A stretch of DNA of 64,000 bases from Catonia carolina (taxonomy: Eukaryota; Arthropoda; Insecta; Hemiptera; Achilidae), in contig JAQMRL010000002.1 in assembly GCA_035578175.1 (NCBI GenBank), forward strand, positions 80,571,325 to 80,635,324. Direction: 5' to 3'. Position numbers and translations under genes: made by a program. Under the pieces are notes generated by a model. The model was not told the DNA's origin, made no database searches, and worked only from the letters and a program-made list of their open reading frames with translations. This document shows positions 23,752-33,874 of the stretch, one piece after another (within the stretch, counting starts at the first letter, position 1; each line of letters opens with the position of its first letter).

Positions 23752-24346
23752 CAGAAATAAATATAAACAATGATATTGGTCAAGACATTAAAAGAAGGAT
23801 AAACCAAGGTTTCCGGGCCTACCATGCAAGCGACAAGCTCCTCAAGTCCAAACTTGTGTCCAGGCAAACTAAAATGAAAGTGTACAAAACAATCATAAGA
23901 CCAATTGTTACATATGGATCAGAAGCCTGGACCCTGACTGCTTATAACGTTAATACATTAAATGTTTTTGAAAGAAGAATTATCAGGAAAATATATGGAG
24001 CAGTAAGGACCAATGGAGAATGGAGAACAAGAACAAACTCAGAGATTGAGGAAATCCTGGAAGGTGCTAATATTGTTCGTTTCATAAAGTCAAGGAGAAT
24101 AAGCTGGCTTGGGCATACCTACAGAATGAATGAACGGCGAATGCAGAGGCAAATGCTCACAGGTAATATGATGGGTACAAGAAGAAGAGGCAGACCAAGG
24201 AAACGATGGTTGCAGGATGTCGAGATGGATCTGACAGCAATGTCAGTGAGAGGTTGGAAGCGGAAAGCGATGGAGCGAGACGTGTGGAGGCAGATCGTAG
24301 AGAAAGCCAAGGTTCACCACGGACTGTAGCGCTATGAGAAGAAGAA
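23752..24346 (+). pseudogene. 5'-truncated LINE C-terminus with 14-bp target duplication
   Basis: From about 23776 the frame reads NDIGQDIKRRINQGFRAYHA, then KVYKTIIRPIVTYGSEAWTL, SRRISWLGHTYRMNERR and RRRGRPRKRWLQDVEMDL, stopping at 24327. This is the post-RT tail of a non-LTR retrotransposon; the RT active site is absent. The element ends in GAGAAGAAGAA. TATAGGTACATAAA flanks it at 23738-23751 and 24347-24360. The tail resembles that of the insertion at 923. Confidence 0.9.
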
Positions 24347-24478
24347 TATAGGTACATAAAATTGTGATTTTGTCTGTACATTTCTGTACAATTTTTCAGA
24401 ACGCTTCAAATTTTGTTTCTACGCCAGATCTATCAAATAAACACTGAAAATAAGTTCAGCTGAAATTTTGCTTTCAGC

Positions 24479-24608
24479 TTACTTTCTCTTGCCTATATGA
24501 ATATATAGAAAGGAAAGTATTATCATGTCGATTTTTCGAAATCGAGTTTCAACCGGATCTACACGTTTTCAAACCCCCTGAACCCAAAAAACATGTATTT
24601 AACGATTG

Positions 24609-24694
<86 letters not shown>

Positions 24695-25500
24695 GTGTGT
24701 GTGTGTGAACAGAATATCTCAATAACAAAACATCGTTCGAACTTGAAACTTGAAACTTAAGTTACATACCACTACCAAACTGACACGAACATTTACATTA
24801 AAATCGGTCAACCGGAAGTAGTAGTTTATTCGAGTAATTTTTCCCTTTTTTGAGATTTTCTCAAAAACTGGGCCGAAGATTTTTTTTAAAATCGCCTGGT
24901 TTACTAAATTTTGTATGACCTACAAGATAGGGTAGGCGCAATGTTTTCTAAAATTCTTGGTGTGGCTGTTTTCATGTAAAACATTATCTTTTTAAGATTA
25001 CGGCTTTAATATGCATTTACCGCAAAAATTTATGTTATAAAATTTGTAGAGAATTTAAAATCCTACAACTTTTATTTCAATTAATTTTTTTGTATAACGC
25101 TTATTTTAGCGGTAATTAGCAATTTTCAGTTTTTTTCTCACGAAAACTTGTGAAAAATCGATTTTTTTTAAAGATTTCGGCCTTAGTATGCATTTAACGA
25201 CATAAGTGTAGGTATATGTAATCAAATTTACAGGAAATTAAAAGATCTACAACTTTTATTTAAAGCATTTTCTGTACAGAGGCTAGTTTAGCGTGAAAGA
25301 GTGATTTTCCGTATTTTTAAGCCAAACTGAGGTCGATTTTCATTTTGCATCTTTCACTCATGATTAAAATAAGGTTATGTTTATTGAGGTTAGTTTTTTT
25401 GTTTATTTCTTACGTTTTATTACTATTGTTAGGTTTATTGTTAATTATTTCCATTGACAAGAGAAAGTTGTGTGTGTGTGTGTATCACACTATATTTTTA
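24479..25500 (+). mobile_element. Family A copy, complete but diverged
   Basis: ACTTTCTCTTGCC at 24481, GT tract 24611-24709, both modules. At the right end the hairpin region has drifted into GT repeats (TGTGTGTGTGTGTATCACAC). Confidence 0.8.
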
Positions 25501-25963
25501 ATGTAGGGTAGGAGCATGTGTTAAAGTTTAATTGAGTGTTGATACACTTGTGTACGTATAACGAAATATTTATTTAATAAAGTGACATAAATTGGTTGGT
25601 TTAATTGAAAACGTTGTAGAATAATAATAATATAAATTAATTTTGTGGTAGAAGTGAACGTGATTAATTTGGGAAAGGTCAACTGGAAGTTTGTAGGCTA
25701 TGAAGTAGCCAAAGTTGGCGTTGGCGAGTGTCATTAGAATATAGCCGACAGACAGGTTGAGTCCATCGAGTAAACTTTTACAAAATACAATATGGGCTAG
25801 GTATTACTTGTTCTCGGTTGTCTAATTAAATTCGCATTTAATCATATTTGTTATTACTGTATTACTAGTATAAATGGGTGACAATTTCTCTTAGTTTGTG
25901 GTCAATTATTTATAGTTAGTTAAGCTCGTTAAATTACCAATGGGTCACTCCTTATTTAATCAT
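25501..25963. other. No gene recognised
   Basis: AT-rich, no recognisable gene or repeat. Confidence 0.4.
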
Positions 25964-26041
25964 TACGAGGGCTATCCAGAAAATAACCTCCGTTTTGAAA
26001 TAAAAAGTAAACGAGTGAAGATACAAAAACTTTATTATATA

Positions 26042-26821
26042 TATATATATATACACATGTAACAATAAAGAAAGATTTAATAAAGAAATAAATTACATTA
26101 AAGAAATAGCACGTAATAATGATTACAATAATATTTTCATAAACAGAATAATAAATAAATATTTACATAGAATTAATCAGAAAAAAACACATCTAGTACC
26201 ATTAAACAATAAAGAAGAAATAAACAAAAATGGTAATAAATACATTACATATAATTACATAAATCATAGAATACATAAAATTACCAATATATAAGATAAA
26301 AATAAATACAAAATACCATATAAACCCCAGATTCCTATAAAATTTATTTTACAAAAACATAATATTAAGGCAAATGTAAATGATAAAGAAAAAGAAAATA
26401 ATCAATTTAATTCATGTGAAATTTATAAAATTAAATGTAATGAATGTAATGAAATATATATAGGTAAAACCACCAGATCTTTTAAAAACCGGTTTACAGA
26501 ACACTATTCAAACTATAAAAAAGGAAATCGAAAATTCTCCAATGTAACTGAACTCATGATTAAAAGTTGGATTAAGTTGGCAAGACTGTTTTAAATATAA
26601 GAATCGACTATTCCTTATCTACCGTGGTAGGAGCAGGAAGTTTTAAATTTTGACTTGAAATAAATTTTAATTTACTGAAGATGTGTACAAGATACACGAA
26701 AGCGCTATAAACATTGATAAGTGTTTTCTGTTACCGTATTCTGGTGGTTAGAAAAAAATATATATTTCAATTTTAAATAATACGGCTGTTTAAAAATCCT
26801 ACATAGGATGTTTGATAAAAT
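26042..26821 (+). pseudogene. Penelope-like element, 3' part with GIY-YIG endonuclease, damaged
   Basis: Reading from about 26072: RFNKEINYIKEIARNNDYNN, a typical Penelope linker after the RT, one stop (26300), then SCEIYKIKCNECNEIYIGKT followed by TRSFKNRFTEHYSNYKK. This is a GIY-YIG endonuclease core (IYKIKC / EIYIGKT / R / EH). The domain is then cut short: MIKSW is joined directly to IKLARLF and stop at 26592-26594, whereas the second copy (29042) keeps intervening residues. The RT domain is absent. The insertion is flanked by AAAAACTTTATTATATA at 26025-26041 and 26822-26838, a 17-bp target duplication inside the mariner remnant. The 3' untranslated part holds a hammerhead-like motif. Confidence 0.8.
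26671..26711 (+). ncRNA. Hammerhead-ribozyme-like motif in Penelope-like element
   Basis: Core CTGAAGA at 26675-26681, stem II GTGTA / TACAC with loop CAAGA, then GAA at 26698-26700. A minimal self-complementary stem III AGC/GCT spans 26701-26706, with A26707 as the predicted cleavage residue (CUA). Stem I is TTTA (26671-26674) with TAAA (26708-26711). The core is identical in the inverted copy at 29089. Penelope-like elements are known to carry hammerheads with very short stem III. Activity is not shown. Weak points are the unpaired U after CTGAAGA and the short stem I. Confidence 0.6.
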
Positions 26822-27186
26822 AAAAACTTTATTATATACATACTATTAAAACTACAATTTTTCTCTATTTTTCGACATAGTCGCCAAACAGATTCAAGCA
26901 CTTGTCGTACCTTGGAACAGTCTTTGAAATACCCTCTACATAAAAATCTGCCGCCTGTGAATGTAGCCAACCATTCACGGCGTTTTGAAGCTCTTCGTCA
27001 TTAGCGAACCGCCGAGATGCAAGCCACCGCTTCATGTTCGGGAACAGGTGAAAGTCACCAGGAGCCAAGTCCGGGCTGTATGGGGGATGATCGAAAACGT
27101 CCTATTTAAACGTGGCCAAAAGATCATTTGTTCTTCGAGCTGTATGAGGGCGAGAAAACAAATGAACTTTTGGCCATACACATTTG

Positions 27187-27341
27187 AACACACACACACA
27201 CACATACGGACACACACAGACCAATCGCTAGAAACATGTTTGTGTGGGTTCAGGGGTCTGAAAACGTGTAGATCCGGTGAAAACTCGATTTCTAAAAATC
27301 GACATGAAAACAATATCCTATATATTCATATAGGCAAAAGA
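27187..27341 (-). mobile_element. Family A head fragment
   Basis: CA tract, CCAATCGCTAGAAACATG, GATCCGGTGAAAACTCGATT, to the head end GGCAAAAGAAAAT. Body and right end missing. Confidence 0.75.
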
Positions 27342-27345
27342 AAAT

Positions 27346-27947
27346 AAAAAAAAAGAGTTTGTATAACCAGATTTCCAAAAACGTAACAGTATTATTTACA
27401 TATTTAGATATTTAGATATGTCCAGAGAGGCCTATTGTTAGGTGAGTTTTATAATTTGTTCAGTAGATTTTATAAAATGTATAAATTGTGAAAGTTGTTA
27501 GAAATGTTTTAAGTATATATTTTTCCAGTCGTGTTAGAGGACTGCTTTGTCGAGTTTGTTTGCAAGCAAAGATAATCTTATACGTTTACCAAAATCCTTC
27601 TTTGATATTCTGGTGGAATCAATAATGTAGGCCTATAACAGGAGCCGGTCGTTGAACAACACGACAGAAAAATATCTTTTGTAGTGTTGTTATTTGAAAA
27701 ATATATTTTTCTTTAATGCTTACCTTGTCACAAAGCAGTCGTCCGTTAAATATTTTCTCTTCTCTTAAGATTTTCCTACTTACTCGTCGTATAATTCTTC
27801 GATATTCTTTTTACTTTGTCGCACTCTATAAAGAATGACAATGTATTGCGATCGAGAAAAACCTCAAAGAATTTTAAATGTCCACCATCAAAATACAAGA
27901 AACAAAAATGATTACTGTATTGCTAATCACATCAATAAATCTATATA
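27346..27947. other. No gene recognised
   Basis: Contains an imperfect inverted pair (TATATTTTTCCAGTCGTGTT at 27516 against AACACGACAGAAAAATAT at 27657). May be part of an unidentified element. Confidence 0.35.
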
Positions 27948-27949
27948 TA

Positions 27950-29039
27950 CAGGGTGATTCAAAACTATACGGCAATCTCTTGGGATCTCATTCTATAACT
28001 AAAAATAAGAAAAAACTTCATATAAACATATGCCTGAAAACGCTTAGTTAGCGAGTTACGGCTAGCGAAAAATTTCACCTAGAACTCTGTACCCTCGCTG
28101 AAGTAAGGCCGTATAAAAATGTTAAACGTAGTTACAAAGATACAAATACGATTGTTTCTTATGTTTTTAAACTGAAAAACTGAATAAAATTGGTTCCAGA
28201 GCTGTAAATGCAATACTTTCAGAGATATCTTACATAAAACACAAGAATTGGTGCAAAGAAATAACATATTCTTGTGTTTAACGTAAGATTACTTCCATAA
28301 ATGGTAAATAAAGGTGTATTTTTTCTTAAATAAATTTGTAGAAAATTTAATTCTAAAAAGATTCATGTGAATTACTCAGGGAAAGAATGAATAATAGATA
28401 TTGAAATTTCGCTTTATTTAAAATCAAAACAGACGCACATAAAACGCACATTCTTAACTGCATAAAATATTTGGTTGGGAGTAACAGCTGATCATTTATC
28501 AGCTGTTACTCCCAACCTAAATATGTTAATATTTTATGCAGTTAAAGAATGTGCGTCTGTTTTGATTTCAAATAAAGCGAAATTTCAATATCTATTATGC
28601 ATTTTTCCCTGAGTAATTCACATAAATCTTTTCAGAGTTAAAATTTCTACAAATTTATTTAAGAAAAAATACACCTTTATTTACCATTTATCGAAGTAAT
28701 CTTACGTTAAAATCAAAAATGTGTTATTTCTTTGCACTAACTTTTGTGTTTTATGTAAGATATCTCTGAAAGTATTGCATTTACAGCTCTGGAACCAATT
28801 TTATTCAATTTTTCGGATTAAAAAACATAAGAAACAATCGCATTTGTATCTTTGTAACTACCTTTAACATTTTTATACGGCCTTACTTCACCGAGGGTAC
28901 AGAGTTCTAGGTGAAATTTTTTGCTAGCCGTAACTCGCTAACTAAGCGTTTTCAGGCATATGTTTATATGAACTTTTTTTCTTATTTTTAGCTATAGAAT
29001 GAGATTCCAAGAGATTGCCGTATAGTTTTGAATCACCCG
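27950..29039. mobile_element. Family D foldback element, near-perfect 1.09-kb palindrome
   Basis: TA on both sides (27948-27949, 29040-29041). The left tip is CAGGGTGATTCAAAACTATA; the right tip read inward is CGGGTGATTCAAAACTATAC. The two ~540-bp arms are inverted copies with few differences, meeting at AACAGCTGAT-CATTT-ATCAGCTGTT (about 28482-28507). No coding frame. Tips and TA flanks indicate Tc1/mariner-type mobilisation (inference). A partial copy lies at 58434. Confidence 0.85.
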
Positions 29040-29041
29040 TA

Positions 29042-29330
29042 TATTTCTAACCACCAGAATACGGTAACATAAAACACTTAACCAATGCTTATAGCGCTTT
29101 CGTGTATCTTGTACACATCTTCAGTAAATAAAAATTTATTTTAGGTCAAAATTTAAAACTTCCTGCTCCTACCATGGTAGATAAGGAATAGTCGATTCTT
29201 ATATTTAAAACAGTCTTGCCAACTTAATCAGTTGATTGTCATATTCAATCTGAGTGTTCATTAATTTTTCCCTGTTATTGTATTTATGAATATAATATTT
29301 TTCAAAAATTTCAATTTCATTTTGTTTGTT
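29042..29330 (-). pseudogene. Penelope-like element 3' end, second copy
   Basis: Inverted relative to the copy at 26042 and matching its last ~190 bp. On the minus strand it keeps more of the GIY-YIG protein tail: NEIEIFEKYYIHKYNNREKL, MNTQIEYDNQL, then IKLARLF and stop. The first copy lost the part before IKLARLF. The family D element lies immediately beside it at a TA, apparently inserted into it. Only ~290 bp remains. Confidence 0.75.
29089..29130 (-). ncRNA. Hammerhead-ribozyme-like motif, second copy
   Basis: Minus strand reads TTTA, CTGAAGA, the GTGTA/TACAC stem, GAA, AGCGCT, A, TAAG. Identical to the motif at 26671 through the core; stem I ends in a U-G pair instead of U-A. Conservation in an otherwise diverged copy supports constraint while the element was active. 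Confidence 0.55.
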
Positions 29331-29333
29331 ATT

Positions 29334-32232
29334 CTGTGTATCGGAGGGAGGTATAGTAGGCCTACACACCATGTGCCATAATCAGGATTTTACAGGAGGA
29401 GAGCCATTTAAAGTTTTAAAATTTAGTATATTGTTCATATTTCTTTCAGCTTTTTATTAACTCAAAATATTTTTACCGATACTTACTCATTTTAGTATAC
29501 GCTAATTAATGTGTATTGAATAAAATGAAAATTGTTGTTTTCCACCTGGAAAATGGACATAGTGTTTTTTACTTCTGAATCTGCTTAGTTTTCCCTACAC
29601 TATGTCCAAGTGAAATAATTTAATGTCAGAGGAATTAAGTGTTAAATTTAGGAGTAAGGTAGAAATAACTTGAAATATCATGTATTAAAATAAATACATA
29701 AATAAAAATTAAAAGAGATTATTAAAACACTGAAAATAAATAAATAATTTCACCATAAAATAATAAATTAAAAAAAAAAAATGTAGGCTAGCTAATACAA
29801 AAAATATGATGAATGATCACTTATCAATGCAAGATTCTCTGTTTAAATCAAATAAATGACTAATTTTTTTTAGTTTATTTAAAGTTACACCAATATCTTG
29901 GTTATTAGCAACTATTTTTGGTTAAGGAATGATGGGTTTGAATGCGTAGTAATTTTCTAGACTCTATACGGGACAACTAGACCACGCAAGCGGCCTATAT
30001 TTCTACAAGAATTGTTTTAAGAGCATTCATTTATTATTGCGTCACCAGCGAGATTATTGGCGACCACCGTAAAAGAAATGCATCATTACACTAAGGTTAC
30101 ATTGTTTAAATAAAATCAAAAAAAAAATAATCAATACAAAATACAAAACAAAACAGTATAAAACATAAAAGAAACTTTTACAGAAAAGTGATATCAACAC
30201 AATATCCAAAGTTTTTAATTATTTAAAAAATTGATTTTTATTTCACTCAAAAGTTTAGTTAGTAATATTATTAAACACAATTAGGAAAATTCTTCATTTT
30301 TCTCCAGTAGACAATCTTCTGCATTATTTTCTAATTTGAGTTATTTGTAAAACACGTGACATTCTGTTGGTAAGAAACCACGAAGAGATATTTATGATGT
30401 CAATATATTTCTTTACTGATATAGGTCCAGGATTATCTATTATTACCTATTTTTATTTCCTCAGGCATTTCAATGTTATCCTTTCTTGTACTCCTTCCAC
30501 AATAACTTCAACAAATTAATTTTCCTCAAAAGGGTTCACTTTGTAAAGGTATCCAATTTTTTCTTGGCTAACTTGTAGACAAACACTACGGAATAATAAA
30601 ACTAGCTGCTTAGTAACATCAGATTTTCGAAAAATAGAATTGGAAATACGATTGTAGAGCCATTGTTTTGCCATCATTCCTTGGAGTACTTAGTTTTTTG
30701 CAAAACTCCAAGTGGAATTTATACAAGCAGCCTGTAAGAGACAAATCTGGGACTGAAAATGGCTCTTTTAGTTTTTTCTAGCGAGTAGTGACTCTCGTAC
30801 GTTGGTGTTAAAGAGATGTGCTGAATATTATTATTTATAACTTCCTACAGGGTTTTGGTTCTAGGCGTAGGTCTATTCCTTCCACGTTGGTCTGACTGAA
30901 TTATTCACTTGGTTCTTCTTTCTTAAATTTGGCTGTCTTTTCAGAGTTAGATATTTTAAGGGTATTTAAGAACGTGGTTTTACATACTCTTACTTCAGTT
31001 CCATGAATTCTTAATTGTATATTAAAGTATTTGTTCTCTCTTTGATCTCACCTTTGCTATGTTTCTTTCGTTTTGTTTCACCTGTATGCATGATCGAATG
31101 AACTGTTGTTTTATATCGTAATCTTTCTAACCATCCCAATACAAATCAAAAATAATTTTTCTGTAATTTTATAAAAGCTTTTCAAAACATTTCATTCGGG
31201 AATGGTAAGGTAGTTTCATGACTCTTGCACAACCTACCCTTTTTTCTTATGGAACTTTGCCCTGATAGAAGTCTCTTTTTTCGTGGTTGCATTCCAATTT
31301 TTCTGGATCTCTTTGACGTTTTCTACCTTCTTGCTTGATGTTAGCTTTGTTCACTACCGTATAAGATATTTATCTCCTTTGTCTCTACATTTACATCTTG
31401 AATAATTTCAGTTCCCTTCTGCCATTACTCATAAATTAGCGTTTATTATGTGGTTCTGAAGAAGCAACATTTGCGGGTTATACATAACCTTCATCTGCTG
31501 ACGTGTCATCTGTCTCGCTACCACTACTACGTAAAAATACGTCTTGATGCAATAAAATTATTTTATATTATCCTCCAGTTTGAAAACTATTGTCTACATA
31601 AATAGAGCAATTGACTTCTCCAGTTGAATTAGGTACGTCGTTGTTAATGGCTACTGCAGTACCTTCTTACCTTCACTACTATCACCATTACCAGCACTAC
31701 CATTGCTCGTTGCAGTACCTTCTTTGATTGGTCTGTAAATGAGTTGGGCGATTGGTAATAAAACTGATTGATACTCATGTTTGTAATAACAAATTCTGTT
31801 AAATAGGATTTTAAAAACAAAACAAAGAACTGAGGCGTGCGTGAGCCATGCTGTAGTAGCTGAACAGTCCGATGACCTCATCAGTTTATTCATTGCGTTG
31901 ATATTATGACAGAGTTTAAAGAACTGCGCGAATGTAATGCACTAAAACATCTATTTTTTTGTAAGAATGAAGATATAAGTGGATATGGTGTTGTATTAGT
32001 TCCATACTTTTTCAGAAGTCTAGAACACCATGTGCATATAGCACAAACTATATACCACAAACGAAAGAACCACATAGTGTAGTTTTAAGAAGCCTTATTT
32101 CTGTTGTTATTAGGATTTTAACATAGTGCAGTAGGCCTATACCATTGGAAAGAGCAGAAAAAGTTATAAAACGTAGTGTTAAAAACTCAATTTCGATAAA
32201 AATGGACATAGTGTAGTATACCTCCGACACAC
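29334..32232 (-). mobile_element. Decayed DNA transposon with subterminal CACTATGT repeats
   Basis: The ends are inverted: CTGTGTATCGGAGGGAGGTA at left, and CTGTGTGTCGGAGGTATACT read inward from the right. ACATAGTG-type motifs cluster near both ends (29555, 29596; 32072, 32121, 32171 variant, 32205). On the minus strand fragments of one protein survive between stops: SGSETDDTSADEGYV (about 31530), EGRKRQRDPEKLECN (about 31330), RVCKTTFLNTLKISNSEKT (about 31000), HISLTPTYESHYSLEKTKRA (about 30815). I associate this order with a protein common in insect genomes and annotated as uncharacterised, probably transposon-encoded, but I cannot name the superfamily. Extensively decayed. Confidence 0.5.
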
Positions 32233-32305
32233 AGATTTATTTCTAATATTTCTATTTATATTTACATTTAAATTTATATTTTTATTTTACGTCAAAGTGT
32301 TATTA

Positions 32306-32349
<44 letters not shown>

Positions 32350-32911
32350 GTCGTAAAGAGTGGAGGGGGAAGATAACGTTGTTGAATTGGTTGTAAAGCG
32401 GTGCTCTAGCCTTTTGTGTAAATTCTGTTGGAATAAAAGTAAAAGTGAAAATAAATGTGGTATCAAGTTGTGTGGGAGAATTTGGTGAATACGACTATGT
32501 GAACAGTATGGTGATAGAGACTGTAGTTCCTTTTTTATTTGTAAAAATAATATTTTTTTTCTTGGCTAAGGATTAAAGACAGTGGTATTTAATTTTTGAA
32601 CTTTGAACTGTGATTGTCATTGAGTATTATTTAGTGGCCTAATCAATTGTTAGGAGGAAAAATACAATTGTAATTTTGTTTTCATGTAAAGCGATTATAT
32701 TTGAAATTGTGACTGGTTTGTACTGGAAAGTATGCAGGCTACAGTATTTTGTGGACATAAATAGTGCTTATCACAGTAATAATGAACTGATAGGATTTGT
32801 TAAATAAAATATAACAGATTGATATTAAACAAACAATATAATTAGAATAAAATATAAACAGTAAATAAACAACAGGGAAAGTAAAAAAAATAAGTTGTGA
32901 ATAGGTAATTG

Positions 32912-33748
32912 ATGTCGGGTGGCATTGAAAAATATTTTACACCACGTAGAACGTGCGCTAAGAGACAGAGATCAAATAGTTCACCAGAAGATTTAGATTT
33001 ATTGCGTGAAAGAAGTTTAGTAATGGCACAGGACGAGAAATCACTGCTGGCCATAGAAAAAGTAATGTCCAAGGTGTTAGATGAAAAATTGAAGATCTTA
33101 GCTACTAAGGAGGACTTAGCTGCTGTTGAAGTGTTACTAAACAGTCTTAGGGAAGAAAATAAGAAATTAAAGCAGGACTTGAATAAAGTTACGTGTAGGA
33201 ATGAATTTTTGAATGATAGGTTGAATGATTTAGAGAATAGATCGCGTCGGAATAATTTAATTTTTAGAAATTTAAAATGTGGTCCCCAAAATGATATAAA
33301 AAAATGTGTTAAGGATTTCTGTGTCAATTTTTTGGGTATTAAGGATAACATTGGGATTAACCGAGCTCACTTTCTGGGAAGGCAGGTTGGTGGTTCAAAC
33401 ATCAGGCCTATCATAGTGCATCTGCCCAATGACGAAGATATTAACAATATATTAAGTAAAACAAAGAAGTTAAAGGGGTCAAATTACTATGTGCACAGAG
33501 ATTTTTCCATTGATACGCGAAATAAAAGGGCAAAATTGTTTAATTTAAAGAAGGAAATAATTAGGATGGATAAGAATAAGAGAGTGTTTATAAATGTGGA
33601 TCGTTTGATAGTTGAGGGTTGTACATTTACGTTGACGGAGGACATGAATTTGGTATCACAGGGTTTGGATGGGCGCAGTAGGTTGGCAGGGTTGCTGGGG
33701 GTGACAGATGTCTCAGAATTGTTGAAGGTGGTGCAGGAGAGAGATTAG
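32912..33748 (+). CDS. LINE ORF1 protein: coiled coil plus RRM-like RNA-binding protein
   Basis: 278 aa from ATG at 32912 (the codon before it is TTG), stop TAG at 33746. The N-terminus is basic (KYFTPRRTCAKRQR). About residues 45-110 are rich in heptad-spaced leucines (VLLNSLREENKKLKQDLNKV), a coiled coil. Then come ENRSRRNNLIFRNL, RAHFLGR, RPIIVHLP and KLKGSNYYVHRDFSIDTRNK, the signature of the RRM and C-terminal RNA-binding domain of L1-type ORF1 proteins. No CCHC knuckle. Expected to coat the element RNA as a trimer-type chaperone. It lies in the same frame as ORF2 with only its TAG between them. Confidence 0.85.
   Translation: MSGGIEKYFTPRRTCAKRQRSNSSPEDLDLLRERSLVMAQDEKSLLAIEKVMSKVLDEKLKILATKEDLAAVEVLLNSLREENKKLKQDLNKVTCRNEFLNDRLNDLENRSRRNNLIFRNLKCGPQNDIKKCVKDFCVNFLGIKDNIGINRAHFLGRQVGGSNIRPIIVHLPNDEDINNILSKTKKLKGSNYYVHRDFSIDTRNKRAKLFNLKKEIIRMDKNKRVFINVDRLIVEGCTFTLTEDMNLVSQGLDGRSRLAGLLGVTDVSELLKVVQERD
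33746..33748 (+). other. Single in-frame UAG separating ORF1 and ORF2
   Basis: After TAG the same frame stays open without interruption (CAA GGG CTT GTC TGC ...) for 42 codons to the ATG of ORF2 and on to 37102. UAG followed by CAA resembles the start of the UAG-CAA readthrough context known from plant viruses, although the following GGG does not. Readthrough, reinitiation, or a recent CAG-to-TAG change are all possible. Confidence 0.5.
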
Positions 33749-33874
33749 CAAGGGCTTGTCTGCCAGAGTGGGTGTAGGAAGGTAAATAGTTTAAAAAATT
33801 GGGTAAATGTAGATAATATTCCAAAGGAGAGTGTGGTAAATGTAAATAGTATTTCAGAGGGTTTTGTACTCAGC

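Larger units (their letters stand above)
25966..27186 (-). pseudogene. mariner transposase remnant split by a Penelope-like element
   Basis: The left end carries a mariner-type terminal repeat next to TA (CGAGGGCTATCCAGAAAATA at 25966). After the interruption the minus strand reads, from 27165 to 26865, SRPHTARRTNDLLATFK, a stop where Trp is usual, DVFDHPPYSPDLAPGDFHLF, then RRFANDEELQNAV, AADFYVEGI and VPRYDKCLNLFGDYVEK with stop. This is the C-terminal third of a mariner (DD34D-type) transposase including the third catalytic Asp in APGD. The N-terminal two thirds and other terminal repeat are gone, cut off at a family A fragment. Inactive. Confidence 0.8.
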
